In this document: positions 25,560-33,434 of the stretch, in pieces | How positions within the stretch are numbered: the stretch's first letter is position 1 | Layout of the letters: every line of letters starts with the position of its first letter | Assembly (NCBI RefSeq): GCF_000966285.1 | Contig: NZ_KQ031391.1 | Span: forward strand, 124,001 to 188,000 | DNA length: 64,000 nt | Source of the DNA: Pseudofrankia sp. DC12 | GTDB lineage: Bacteria; Actinomycetota; Actinomycetes; Frankiales; Frankiaceae | Direction of reading: 5' to 3' | Translations under genes and position numbers: made by a program | The notes under the pieces: model-generated | The model's database searches: none | What the model was told of the DNA's origin: nothing | The model's input: only the letters and a program-made list of their open reading frames with translations

Positions 25560-26606
25560 TGAGCCTTTCCCTGCAACGACCCGTCACGCTAGGTAATCAT
25601 CACGGGTCGTGATCGACGGCTGGGTCGCCGACGACGAAACGCGGGGCAACCGGTAGGAAGTAGTCCTCTCACAGATCACTTCCGCCGGAGCCCCGCGTCC
25701 TCATGAGTGTCACATACACGAGCGTCCTGCCCCTGAGCGATCACACGGTCGTCCGCCTTGCCACGCTCCTGATTGCGGAACGTAGGCGGATCGGTACGCG
25801 GAGCGGGACCCGCGCCCTGTCTCCATGGGAGCAGGCCGTGTTCGTCCTGCGCTGGTTCTGTGACGGAACCCCGGTCATCCGGCTGTGTCGGGACAACAAC
25901 ATCGGCAAGTCGGTGGGCTACCGCTACCTGCACGAGGGCCTCGCCAGTCCTGGCCTGGCAGGCCCCTGACCTGCGCAACGCACTGATCGCCGCGAAGTTT
26001 CGCCGGCTACGACCCACGTGATCGTCGACGGGACGGTGATCGAGAACCGACCGGGTGACCGTCCCCGGCCCGACGAAGGGCGTGGACCTGTGGTGGTCAG
26101 GAAAAATCAAGAACCACGGCGCGAACGTGCAAGTCGTCTCGGGTCCCGAGGACGGCCTGGCCGCTGTGGGTGTCCGACGTCCGTCCCGGCCGGGAGCACG
26201 ACACCACCCCCTGCGCGCCTCCGGCGCCCCGGAGGTCTTCGAGGAGTGGTTCGCCGACGGCGGGCAGGTGCTCGGCGACGGCGGCTACGAAGCGTTCGGA
26301 ACCCAGGAGGGGCAGTTCGCGGTCCCGTTCAAGAAGCCGAAGGGCGGGGAGCTGACCGCCGAACAGAAACTGCACAACCGCATCCACTACGCCCTGCGGG
26401 CGGTCGGGGAGCGCGCGAACGCGCTGCTCAAGGTCACCTTCCGCCTGCTCCGCAACGTCACGATCGACCCCTGGAAGATCGGGCTGGTCGCGAAAGCGTC
26501 CCTCGTCATCCTCCACACCGAGTACCAGAGGACCACCTGACGACCAACACACGATCACACTATTGATACTCACCCAGGGTGACGGTCGGTTGCAGGGAAA
26601 GGCTCA
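25560..26606. mobile_element. IS5-type element with 18-bp terminal repeats
   Basis: TGAGCCTTTCCCTGCAAC (25560-25577) is repeated inverted at 26589-26606, and similarity continues as GACCCGTCAC against GACCGTCAC. Length ~1047 bp, typical of small IS5-family elements. No target duplication is visible. The right end cuts a peptidase E gene and the left end adjoins the IS30 fragment, so flanking DNA was probably deleted after insertion. Confidence 0.8.
25703..26540 (+). pseudogene. IS5-family (DDE_Tnp_4-like) transposase, frameshifted
   Basis: MSVTYTSVLPLSDHTVVRLA leads into a helix-turn-helix part (RALSPWEQAVFVLRWFCDG, NNIGKSVGYRYLHEGL). A frame change near 25950 gives VIVDGTVIENR, then VPGPTKGVDLWWSGKIKNHG, ANVQVV, the strand VSDVRPGREHDTT, DGGYEAFG, FKKPKGGELTAEQ and FRLLRNVTIDPWKIG. 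Catalytic Asp residues can be seen, but in three different frames, so the gene is dead. Confidence 0.8.
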
Positions 26607-26792
26607 CTCGCATTGGTCGAGCCCCACCCCACGGAGCTCGGCCACTTCGCGGGCCAGCGAGGCCGCACGGTCCTCTGGGGACTTGTAGTCGTCGGCGTTG
26701 CCGATCAGCGCGGTCCGTGTGCGCCCTCGGAGCAGCCGCAGTAGTTCGTCGGGTCTGTTGCCGATCCTGAAGGACGACAGATAGAGACGCAC
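26607..26792 (-). pseudogene. Peptidase E-like (S51) N-terminal stub cut by an IS
   Basis: GTG 26792 starts VRLYLSSFRIGNRPDELLRL, then RTRTALIGNADDYKS and SLAREVAELRGVGLD. This matches the N terminus of dipeptidase E/type 1 glutamine amidotransferase-like proteins (RLYLSSFR.G..P..L..L). It ends exactly at the IS5-type terminal repeat, so the catalytic Ser is lost. The following ~270 bp (26793-27067) holds no gene that I can support. Confidence 0.7.
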
Positions 26793-27067
26793 GGCCGCCA
26801 GGTTACCGGCGGACACACCGGGCTCCGGCATGTGTGGGCTCTGCCCAAGGCCTCGGCAGGTTCGCTTGTCAGCGATTAGTAGGCAGTGCTGAGGGTTTCT
26901 GGTGGTTTCGGGCGGCGGGTTAACGCTGCGGGACCTGCTGGCGGTGTTCCGGCCGACGGCCTGCGCACGGCGCCGCGGTCCGCGGACGGCTCGTCTGCCC
27001 GGTCTCGGGATGCGTCACCTGGCCGGCACGCCCCGGGGGAGCTCGCACGAACCGCCGAGGCCCGGTG

Positions 27068-27361
27068 TCAGCCTCGTTGAAACAGGCCCGGATAGAGCGG
27101 CAGGCGCCCGGGACCAGGCTCGTGGTGTGACGACGTGACCCGCATGGTGACAGGTCCGCCGACCGAACTGACGCCACGTATCTCGAAGTGATAGTCGGGA
27201 TGGAGGCCATCGTCGCTCAGACTCGCGGTGGTCACGATGTCAACGGAATCCTTCGCGTGAAAAGGAACGGGAGCCTCGCTGAAGGGGACCACTACTGGCA
27301 GCCAGTTGGTACGCTCGGTCAACGCGTCGAGCGGGTGGGTGGGCCCGCCGCAGTCGATGAT
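27068..27361 (-). other. Unassigned open frame next to the HipA relic
   Basis: A minus-strand frame reads IIDCGGPTHPLDALTERTNW, LPVVVPFSEAPVPFHAKDSV and HPDYHFEIRGVSSVGG. Composition looks coding, and it overlaps the end of the HipA-like stretch in another frame. I do not recognise it. It may be the continuation of that gene after a frameshift or part of a separate decayed gene. Confidence 0.3.
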
Positions 27362-27368
27362 CGGCCAC

Positions 27369-27485
27369 CTGGATCGCGCCCGCGCAGTCGCGGCCGAACG
27401 CTTTCAGGATCCCGTAGGTGTCGGCTGGGCATACCCCGGCCAGAGCCGCCATCCGTTGCAGTATGCCGCTATCAGCAAACAGCGA
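27369..27485 (-). pseudogene. HipA N-terminal relic
   Basis: SLFADSGILQRMAALAGVCP, then ADTYGILKAFGRDCAGAIQV, resembles the end of the HipA N-subdomain of HipBA toxin-antitoxin kinases (LLP-x(6)-R.., then F.LL...GRDCAGA). No kinase part or hipB-like gene remains nearby. A relic only. Confidence 0.5.
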
Positions 27486-27566
27486 TATCACCGGAGCCAG
27501 GTAGCCGAACCAGCCGCTCCGGCGAACGCGCCGCGGCCGCGACGAGAAGCGAGCGGCCGAACGGTT

Positions 27567-27894
27567 GCGCAGGTCGTCGAGGGCGTGGCCGAGGCGGGGG
27601 TCGGCCAGCCGGTAGCGGGAACGGCGGCCGTCGGCACGGTGACGACCGGGCCACAGCCGCGCAGGCACGTTAGGTGGTCCGACATCCGGGTGCGGGAAAT
27701 ACCGAGCGCGTCGGCGAGGCCGGCGGGGTAGGTCGGGGCTCGCGCAGGGCGAGCAGGATGCGGCAGCGGATCGGGCCGGCGAGCGCGCGGCCGAACCGGG
27801 CCAGCACCTGAGGCCTGTGCGCAGCGGCCCATTGGCCAGCGCCGTCGATCTCTGCCTTGCCGTCCACGGTCGCGACCGTCGCCCACGCTTTCAC
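27567..27894 (-). pseudogene. ArsR/SmtB-family regulator, frameshifted
   Basis: From ATG 27894 one frame gives QVLARFGRALAGPIRCRILLALRE. The next gives YPAGLADALGISRTRMSDHL and TCLR, the winged-helix recognition part. A third gives DGRRSRYRLADPRLGHALDDL, the wing and last helix. Together they form one ArsR-type repressor of the CmtR/NmtR metal-sensor kind, broken by two frame changes. It is divergent from the DUF1003-like gene, which may once have been its target. Confidence 0.65.
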
Positions 27895-27929
27895 CCTCCT
27901 CTCATCCGTGCGGACCCACGCTCACTCCC

Positions 27930-28433
27930 ATGACCGGACAGCCGCACCGCACCGACCGACCGAACCCGCCGATCCTCGGCACGGCCGGTCTGGTCGACCG
28001 GCGTGACCGGCCCGGATGGGACAGGCACCCAGGGGTGCGCTCCGGACGCCAGCTGCCGGTCCGGGAGCGGGTCAGCGACCGGCTCTGCCGGGCCGCCGGC
28101 TCCTGGGGCTACGCCACCTTTCTCACCGGCGGGATCGCGGTGGCGACCGCCCTTCCGGTGCTGCATGACGGCCGGGCCGGGCCCGTCGCCATCGCCGGGC
28201 TCATGCTGGCCTCGCTGGCACTGCTGGAGGTCTGGCTGGTGCTGATGGTCGCCCGCCGCGCCGAGCGCATCGCGGCTGATGTGGCGCTGCACGACCTGGC
28301 CCAGGCCCGGCGGGCCGGTGCGGCGGCCGAGGAGATGCGCGGCGAGATCCAGCACCTGCGCTCCGACCTCGCGCGGCTGGCCGCGAACCTCGAAAGGTCC
28401 ATCTCGGCGCCCCACCGGGGCGCCCACCGATAG
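27930..28433 (+). CDS. DUF1003-like small membrane protein
   Basis: A 167-residue protein. A polar N terminus leads to RERVSDRLCRAAGSWGYATF, two hydrophobic segments (~78-95 and ~108-128) and a helical tail QHLRSDLARLAANLERSI. The plan (short domain, two membrane segments, coiled C-terminal helix with VALHDLAQARRAGAAAEEM) fits DUF1003, whose function is unknown; loose relatives lie near magnesium or stress genes. It is divergent from the broken ArsR regulator and ends 9 bp before the next start. Confidence 0.6.
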   Translation: MTGQPHRTDRPNPPILGTAGLVDRRDRPGWDRHPGVRSGRQLPVRERVSDRLCRAAGSWGYATFLTGGIAVATALPVLHDGRAGPVAIAGLMLASLALLEVWLVLMVARRAERIAADVALHDLAQARRAGAAAEEMRGEIQHLRSDLARLAANLERSISAPHRGAHR

Positions 28434-28442
28434 GTGGCCACC

Positions 28443-28937
28443 ATGACGAGCCTTGTGATCGTTGTCGTTGTCGTTCTTGTATTCGTTTTCGTCGCCGTCT
28501 TCGGATTCAACGCCACCGCCGCGATGTGCATCGACGATCCGCTGCACCACCACGCCGGCGCTCTTCACCATCTGCTCGGCACCCGCCCACCCCTCGACCA
28601 GCGGATCGCCGTGCTGCAGCACCTGGAGCAGGGCCTGACGGTACAGGCGGCAACGACCACCGAGACAGCGGTAACCGTCCCCTTCGCGGTGTGCGGGTCA
28701 GCCGAGGTGCTGACCCGCACACCGCGGAGAACAACAGCTTCGGCGAATCCGCACTGTCACTCACACGGCCGACAGTGCACGTTTTCCTGTGCCATTTTCC
28801 AGTCCATGACAAGGCTGTCAAAAACCGCCGCACCGAGAAGTTGGAGAATAGCGCTTCTGTGGCGCCGAGGCCTTGGTGAAGCTATGCCCGCGGAGCACGC
28901 CAAGAAAACTCACATCGCGGCCACAGGCAATCTTTAG
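28443..28937 (+). CDS. Hypothetical membrane-anchored protein
   Basis: From ATG 28443 the frame starts MTSLVIVVVVVLVFVFVAVF, a strong membrane segment, then a polar stretch with DDPLHHHAGALHHLLG and QRIAVLQHLEQGLTV up to ~residue 75. The remaining ~90 residues (Arg-, Ser- and Cys-rich) do not look coding, so a frameshift may have extended the frame past the real end. It closely follows the DUF1003-like gene and may belong with it. The gap 28938-29078 holds no gene. Confidence 0.35.
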   Translation: MTSLVIVVVVVLVFVFVAVFGFNATAAMCIDDPLHHHAGALHHLLGTRPPLDQRIAVLQHLEQGLTVQAATTTETAVTVPFAVCGSAEVLTRTPRRTTASANPHCHSHGRQCTFSCAIFQSMTRLSKTAAPRSWRIALLWRRGLGEAMPAEHAKKTHIAATGNL

Positions 28938-29078
28938 GTAGCCGGACGAGCGTACGTATCGCTTCAGGAGAAGAGCCGCAGCCGGTCTATCCAGCGAGCG
29001 TCTCACCAATGAGAAAACTGATGTCGTCACGCTTCCGGAAAGTGGATCGGGGGCGGGCGCTCGACTGAGGGAGGGGCC

Positions 29079-30530
29079 TTGTCGTCACTGTCGACCGACG
29101 AAATCGCGTCGCAGGGGGCTTCACACGGGCGGAAGCATCCACCGGATGATCCGCCCCGGCGGGCGGCCAGGACGACCCACCGGCGCCGCCCGCAGCTGCC
29201 CAGCAGCCAGCGAGGACGGATCCTCGCCATCGTCGTGGTGGTCGCCTTGGCCGCCGGCGGCTCGGCCCTGGGCTGGGCGCTGTCCGGTTCGCCGAGCGCC
29301 GCGGTTACGTCTCGCATCGTCCAGGCCACCACCAGCACCATCCGGCAGGCCGTGAGCGCGACCGGGACGATCGAACCGACCCAACAGGCCAATCTCTCGT
29401 TCGCCGTGCCGGGTGAGGTCACCGCGGTGCCGGTGACGGTGGGCCAGACGGTCACGGCCGGCCAGACACTGGCCACGATCGACTCGGCCGCGCTGGCCAC
29501 CCAGGCCGCCCAGGCTCAGGCCACGGTGGCGACCGACCAGGCGAAGGTCACCTCCGACGAGGCCTCGGGCGCGTCGAGTACCCAGCTCACCGCGGACGAG
29601 GCCGCGTTGACGGTCGCCCGGGACTCGCTGACTGCCGCACAGACGAACCTGGCCGCAAGCTCGATGACATCGCCCATCGCGGGCACCGTCGCCGCCGTGA
29701 ACCTGACCGTCGGCCAGCAGATCGCCGCCGGGTCAAGTGGTTCCAGCTCGTCCGGTTCCAGTGCCGCCAGCTCGTCACCCGGCGGCTCCGGCGGCTCCGG
29801 CGGCTCGGGCGGCTCCGGCGGCTCCGGCGGCTCGGGCGGCTCCGGCGGCTCGGGCATTGGTTCGGGTTCGGGCTCGTCGTCGGTGGCCGTGTCGTCCTCG
29901 AGTGCCTCGAGCGCCCAGATCGTCGTGGTCGGCACAACCAGCTACCTGGTGAACGCGACCGTCGATGACACGGCCGTGGGCCAGCTCAGGTCCGGCGACG
30001 AGGCTGTCATCACCCCGACCGGCGCCACCGGCACCGCCAGCACGATCTACGGCACGGTCGGCTCGATCGGCGTCATCGCGACGACCACCTCGGGCGTAGC
30101 CAGCTTCCCGGTGACGATCAACATCACCGGCAGCCCGGCCGGCCTGCACCCAGGCGCCAGCGCGGACGTCTCGATCACCGTGAAGCAGCTGAACGACGTC
30201 CTGACCATCCCCAGCCAGGCCCTGCACACCTCCGGCGCGAAGACGCTCGTGTACCGCATGAGCGGTGGCCACCAGGTCGCGACGACCGTCACCACCGGGG
30301 TCACCTCGGGTGCGCAGACGCAGATCACCGCTGGGCTGAAGGCCGGTGACCAGGTCGTCGTGCCGATCGTCACCGGGGTGAGCGGAACCCGCGCCCGCAC
30401 CGGCGGGACGGGCACCCGGACAGGCTTCGGCGGCGGCTTCGGCGGCGGCGGAGGATTCGGCGGCGGCGGAGGATTCGCTGGCACCGGGACGGGCACCTTC
30501 GGCGGCGGCCTGGGTGGGGGGACCCGATGA
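29079..30530 (+). CDS. MacA-like membrane-fusion (adaptor) protein with Gly/Ser linker
   Basis: A 483-residue adaptor of the HlyD/MacA family. TTG 29079 is the start because GAGGGAGGGG lies just upstream and no ATG fits. A membrane anchor (ILAIVVVVALAAGGSALGWA, ~48-67) is followed by the lipoyl half-motif (VSATGTIEPTQQANLSFAVP), a short Ala-rich hairpin, the second lipoyl half (SSMTSPIAGTVAAVNLTVGQ) and the beta-barrel domain. Between lipoyl and barrel regions is a run of GGS repeats (~residues 230-265), and the C terminus is Gly/Phe-rich. Both are likely flexible. It is followed, with 4-bp overlaps, by an ATPase and a permease, so it probably serves a MacB-like exporter in a cell without a classical outer membrane. 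Confidence 0.85.
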   Translation: MSSLSTDEIASQGASHGRKHPPDDPPRRAARTTHRRRPQLPSSQRGRILAIVVVVALAAGGSALGWALSGSPSAAVTSRIVQATTSTIRQAVSATGTIEPTQQANLSFAVPGEVTAVPVTVGQTVTAGQTLATIDSAALATQAAQAQATVATDQAKVTSDEASGASSTQLTADEAALTVARDSLTAAQTNLAASSMTSPIAGTVAAVNLTVGQQIAAGSSGSSSSGSSAASSSPGGSGGSGGSGGSGGSGGSGGSGGSGIGSGSGSSSVAVSSSSASSAQIVVVGTTSYLVNATVDDTAVGQLRSGDEAVITPTGATGTASTIYGTVGSIGVIATTTSGVASFPVTINITGSPAGLHPGASADVSITVKQLNDVLTIPSQALHTSGAKTLVYRMSGGHQVATTVTTGVTSGAQTQITAGLKAGDQVVVPIVTGVSGTRARTGGTGTRTGFGGGFGGGGGFGGGGGFAGTGTGTFGGGLGGGTR

Positions 30531-31261
30531 CCCTCACCGAAGACCACCCGGACGCGCGACCCGTGATCGAGCTGACCGATGTCCGCAAGGTTTACCAGAC
30601 CGGATCGGTCGAGGTCGCCGCGTTGCGAGGTGTCACCACGTCCATCAGCGAGGGCGAGTACGTCGCGATCATGGGTCCGTCGGGGTCCGGCAAGTCGACG
30701 ATGATGCACATCCTGGGCTGCCTCGACGTCCCCACCTCCGGGTCCTACCGGCTCGCCGGCGAGGACGTCAGCCGGATGACCGAGGACCAGCTCGCCCAGA
30801 TCCGCAACCGGCGGATCGGCTTCGTGTTCCAGCAGTTCAACCTGCTCACGGCGGTGTCGGCCCTGCGCAACGTGGAGCTCCCGCTGACCTACGCGGGTGG
30901 GGCACGGTCCGAGCGAAGGTCGCGCGCCCTGGCCGCGCTGGCCGACGTCGGCCTGGCCGAGCGCGTCGACCACAAACCGACGGAGCTCTCCGGCGGCCAG
31001 CAGCAACGCGTCGCCGTCGCCCGGGCGCTGGTCACCAACCCGTCGATGATCCTGGCCGATGAGCCGACTGGGAACCTCGACTCGACTGCCACCGAGGACG
31101 TCCTCGGCCTGTTCGCCCGGCTGCACGCCGAGGGCCGCACGATCATCCTGATCACCCACGAGGTCGAGGTCGCCGCCGCCGCCGACCGGGTGCTGCGCAT
31201 CCGCGACGGCGAGATCACAGACGACTCGGCGCTCGTCCCCGCACACGGAGGCCTGCGATGA
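30527..31261 (+). CDS. MacB/LolD-type ABC ATPase
   Basis: A 244-residue ATPase with Walker A GPSGSGKST (~51-59), Q-loop FVFQQFNLL, signature LSGGQQQRVAVARAL (~154) and Walker B MILADEPTGNLD (~178), followed by the H-loop in LITHEVEVA. The NLD after Walker B is typical of MacB/LolD/FtsE-type exporters. It overlaps the adaptor gene (ATGA) and the permease gene, so the three are translationally coupled. It powers mechanotransmission through the following FtsX-type permease. Confidence 0.92.
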   Translation: MTLTEDHPDARPVIELTDVRKVYQTGSVEVAALRGVTTSISEGEYVAIMGPSGSGKSTMMHILGCLDVPTSGSYRLAGEDVSRMTEDQLAQIRNRRIGFVFQQFNLLTAVSALRNVELPLTYAGGARSERRSRALAALADVGLAERVDHKPTELSGGQQQRVAVARALVTNPSMILADEPTGNLDSTATEDVLGLFARLHAEGRTIILITHEVEVAAAADRVLRIRDGEITDDSALVPAHGGLR

Positions 31262-32487
31262 GCTGGGTCGAGGTCCTCCGCACAGGGCTGGAGGCCGTGC
31301 GGCTGCACCGTATGCGCTCGGCGCTGACCATGCTCGGGATCCTCATCGGTATCGCCGCCGTGATCCTCACCGTCGGTCTCGGCGAGGGCGCCCAGGCGCA
31401 GGTCTCCAGCCAGATCAACGCCCTCGGGAGCAACCTGCTCATCGTCGCCCCGGGCAGCACGACCACGGGCGGCGTGCGCGGCGGATTCGGCAGCGCGTCG
31501 ACGCTGACCACCGCCGACGCCACCGCACTGAGCTCCACCGTGGTCGCCCCCGACATCAAGGCCGTCGCCCCGACGACCTCCCACTCGGAGACCCTGACCG
31601 CCGGCACCACATCGTGGACGACGTCGGTCGTCGGCACGATGCCGGACTGGCTGTCGGTCCGGGCCCGCTCAGTCAGCGTCGGGCGGTTCCTGTCCGGCCA
31701 GGACATCGCGACCCACGCGGCCGTGACCGTGCTGGCCCCGACCACCGCGCAGGAGCTGTTCGGGGCGCGTGACCCCGTCGGCCAGGCGGTCACCGTGGCC
31801 GGCGTGCCGATGACCGTCGTCGGGGTCCTGAACTCGGCCGGCTCGTCGGCCAGCACCAACGAGGACGACCAGGCCGTCGTCCCGATCAGCACCGCCGCCG
31901 ACCGGATCACCGGCGGCACCAGCCGCGACTCCGTCCAGGACATCTACCTGGAGGCGGCCTCCAGCCACACCCTGTCGGCCGCCTACCAGGAGGCGCAGTC
32001 CGAGCTGCTGTCGCTGCACCACATCACAACCCCGGCCGGCGCCGACTTCTCCATCACCAGCCAGCAGACGATCCTCTCGACGGCGACCTCAGTCGACAGG
32101 ACGCTGACCGTGCTGCTCGCCGGCATCGCCGGGATCTCGCTGCTGGTCGGCGGGATCGGCGTCATGAACATCATGCTGGTCTCGGTCACCGAACGGATCC
32201 GCGAGATCGGCCTGCGAAAGGCGCTCGGCGCGACCCCGCGGGTTATCCGCCGGCAGTTCCTCGTCGAGGCGTCCGTTCTCGGATTCGCCGGCGGGCTGCT
32301 CGGGGCGGCCCTGGGCCTCGCTGGCGCGGGCGTGCTGCCGCACCTGATCTCCAACCCGATCTCCATCTCGCCGACAGCCACCGTCGGTGCGGTCGCCGTC
32401 GCGATCCTGATCGGCGTCGTGTTCGGCGTCTACCCGGCGAGCCGCGCCGCACGGCTCACTCCGATCCAAGCGCTGCGCAGCGAATGA
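31258..32487 (+). CDS. MacB/FtsX-type ABC permease
   Basis: A 409-residue permease with the MacB plan: one N-terminal membrane segment (MLGILIGIAAVILTVGLGEG), a large extracellular MacB core domain (~45-280), then three C-terminal segments with GIAGISLLVGGIGVMNIMLV, SVTERIREIGLRKALGA (coupling helix) and VFGVYPASRAARLTPIQALR at the end. Substrates of this family range from macrolides to peptides and lipids; the sequence does not say which. It overlaps its neighbours by 4 bp. Confidence 0.9.
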   Translation: MSWVEVLRTGLEAVRLHRMRSALTMLGILIGIAAVILTVGLGEGAQAQVSSQINALGSNLLIVAPGSTTTGGVRGGFGSASTLTTADATALSSTVVAPDIKAVAPTTSHSETLTAGTTSWTTSVVGTMPDWLSVRARSVSVGRFLSGQDIATHAAVTVLAPTTAQELFGARDPVGQAVTVAGVPMTVVGVLNSAGSSASTNEDDQAVVPISTAADRITGGTSRDSVQDIYLEAASSHTLSAAYQEAQSELLSLHHITTPAGADFSITSQQTILSTATSVDRTLTVLLAGIAGISLLVGGIGVMNIMLVSVTERIREIGLRKALGATPRVIRRQFLVEASVLGFAGGLLGAALGLAGAGVLPHLISNPISISPTATVGAVAVAILIGVVFGVYPASRAARLTPIQALRSE

Positions 32488-32534
32488 GCAGCCACCTCGC
32501 CCGCCCCCACGTCTCCTCAAGGAGCCAGGTTCCG

Positions 32535-33434
32535 ATGCGCCCACGTTCCCTGTCCCAGCTCCGCCGGCCCCGGCCCGCCATTCTGCCGTGGCCGGCCATC
32601 GGCGCGCTGGTCGTTCTCACGGTCGCCGCCTGCGGCACCGCGAGCTCGGGAAGCTCCCCAGCGGCCCCGCAGCCCAGTTCCACCGCCAGCGCGGCGGCCA
32701 GCCAGGGCGCGGGTATCCGACCGGCGGCCTCGGGGACCATCGCCGCCGTCTCGGCCACGAACGCACAGGTCCAGAACCCGGCCAACGGGCAGGTCACCGT
32801 CGACTGGACGGCCGCGACGAGGTTCTCCAGGACCGAGACCGTCACCGCCTCGGCCCTGGCCGTAGGCGACTGTGTCACCGCGGTCGGGGGCACCGCGTCC
32901 GGCGGCACGGGCACCGGCTTCACCGCGACCACCGTGACGCTCAGCATGCCGGTCAACGGCCGCTGTGCCGGCGGCCTCGGCGGGACCGCGGGCGGCTTTC
33001 GGGGGACCCGGCCCGGCGGTGCCACGGGCGGCGCAACGTCGCGCCCGAACCGGACATCGCCCGCCGGCACGGGCCGGTTCCAGACCGCGTTCGGCACGGT
33101 GACCTCGGTGTCCGGGTCGACGTTCGAGGTCAAGGGCGTGGCCCGCGCCCGGGCCGCGAACTCGACGGCCTCTCCCGCGCTGGCTACGACCACGACCGTC
33201 ACAATCGGGTCGAGCACCACGCTCCAGCGGACGGAGGCGGCAACGCCGTCGGCACTGGTCGTCGGTGAATGTCTGACGGCGATCGGCAAGGCCGACGACA
33301 CCGGTGCGGTGACCGCGACAGCGATCAGCGTCGCGCCCGCCGGCAGGCAGGGCTGCGCCACCGGCTTTGGCATGGGCCGCTTCGGCGGCGCGCAGGCCGG
33401 CGGCCAGACCGCGAACGGCGCCACCAATGGCTGA
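32535..33434 (+). CDS. Lipoprotein with repeated DUF5666-like domain
   Basis: A 299-residue protein. ATG 32535 follows CAAGGAGCC. The signal peptide ends in the lipobox LTVAACG (~32-38), so it should be lipid-anchored outside the membrane. Two copies of one beta-rich domain follow: VTVDWTAATRFSRTETVTAS with ALAVGDCVTAVGG, then VTIGSSTTLQRTEAATPS with ALVVGECLTAIGK. Each carries a single Cys. The pattern resembles DUF5666. It lies between the MacB-like permease and a second adaptor, so it may be an accessory of the export complex. Its last codons overlap the next gene. Confidence 0.7.
   Translation: MRPRSLSQLRRPRPAILPWPAIGALVVLTVAACGTASSGSSPAAPQPSSTASAAASQGAGIRPAASGTIAAVSATNAQVQNPANGQVTVDWTAATRFSRTETVTASALAVGDCVTAVGGTASGGTGTGFTATTVTLSMPVNGRCAGGLGGTAGGFRGTRPGGATGGATSRPNRTSPAGTGRFQTAFGTVTSVSGSTFEVKGVARARAANSTASPALATTTTVTIGSSTTLQRTEAATPSALVVGECLTAIGKADDTGAVTATAISVAPAGRQGCATGFGMGRFGGAQAGGQTANGATNG

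Noticed and set aside
29760-29870. A non-coding tandem repeat (GGCTCCGGC)n
   Set aside because: It is coding: it gives the Gly-Gly-Ser linker of the adaptor protein and keeps frame. The same holds for the Gly/Phe-rich DNA at 30430-30520 and 35180-35250.
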